Assembly: GCA_964494985.1 (NCBI GenBank) | Contig: CAZBUB010000038.1 | Span: 1-23,587, forward strand | Reading direction: 5' to 3' | Source: CAZBUB01 sp964494985 | GTDB lineage: Bacteria; Desulfobacterota; Desulfovibrionia; Desulfovibrionales; Desulfothermaceae | DNA: 23,587 nt | Part shown: in pieces, positions 23,262 through 23,587 of the stretch | Layout of the letters: every line of letters starts with the position of its first letter | Position numbering within the stretch: position 1 is the stretch's first letter | Notes under the pieces: model-generated | Told to the model about the DNA's origin: nothing | The model's database searches: none | The model's input: the letters and a program-made list of their open reading frames with translations, nothing else | Made by a program: the position numbers and the translations under genes

Positions 23262-23587
23262 ACTGTAATCCCAGATCTTTACATAACTGCGCGAATCAAT
23301 GGTAACTGTACAGATTTCAAATTTTCTCCCTGGTCAGGGAGAGGCATAGCACACACTTAACACCGTGGATTTATAACATACTGAAAAATAAGGTCTAAGA
23401 AACATTATCCCAACCACCCCTGCCCCTCCTTGCCAAGGAGGGGAGCTAAGAGGGTCAAACTTCCATATTCTTCTTTGGTAATCCTTCTCAGTTTATTGGA
23501 AGCGATGACCTTAAATATTAAGCAAGATCAAACGTAACTGTTCACCAGGTCCAGGGGTTCGGCCCACAGGGCGCAAAAAACTCGCTC
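23262..23587. other. Intergenic tail with two hairpins
   Basis: No gene is supported in the last 326 bases. Two perfect hairpins are present: TCTCCCTG-GT-CAGGGAGA at 23325-23342, and CCCCTCCTT-GCC-AAGGAGGGG at 23423-23443. The first could help end the dehalogenase transcript. The second sits in an ACCACCCCTGCCCCTCC context that resembles dispersed intergenic palindromes. Between them the sequence is AT-rich. Confidence 0.5.

Overview
The window reads as a chromosomal segment of a Gram-negative bacterium with moderately high GC, most plausibly a sulfate-reducer-like member of the Desulfobacterota (Desulfovibrionales/Desulfohalobiaceae type). That assignment is an inference. It rests on outer-membrane TamA/TamB, a PAS histidine kinase with a cysteine cluster of a kind I associate with deltaproteobacteria, a CZB-type chemoreceptor, and a PerR-like box at a thiol peroxidase. 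There are no rRNA or tRNA genes, CRISPR arrays, integrases or intact insertion sequences.

Layout. Positions 1-385 hold no convincing gene. Positions 386-7909 are one minus-strand operon: a cytoplasmic nitroreductase, tamA, tamB, then a membrane-anchored SagB-type nitroreductase. On the plus strand come a chemoreceptor with a zinc-binding CZB motif between its two membrane helices (8152-10206) and an orphan soluble histidine kinase with a Cys4 PAS domain (10451-11617). A 52-residue lipoprotein gene, too short for routine ORF calling, converges on the kinase (11674-11832, minus). Next, on the minus strand, are a badly decayed metallophosphoesterase pseudogene directly behind uppP, intact uppP, and tpx with a PerR-like operator over its promoter.

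From about 14.9 kb a plus-strand cluster runs glgA (GT5 glycogen synthase) - GT4 glycogen synthase of the actinobacterial GlgM type - a repeat-like spacer - NfeD-like protein - MFS transporter - murI. A YgiQ-type radical SAM gene (minus) converges on murI. A type II haloacid dehalogenase (plus) follows a repeat-rich intergenic stretch. The last 326 bases hold hairpins but no gene.

How it fits together. Several genes concern the envelope: TamAB moves material to or shapes the outer membrane, UppP recycles the peptidoglycan lipid carrier, and MurI supplies D-glutamate. Two synthase types suggest alpha-glucan storage. Tpx and possibly the PAS-Cys4 kinase point to redox or oxidative stress responses. 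I do not see an obviously new multi-gene defence or mobile system. The most original items are the extracytoplasmic CZB receptor, the nitroreductases bracketing tamAB, the Cys4 PAS kinase, the small lipoprotein with its palindrome cluster, and several short repeat-like intergenic elements.
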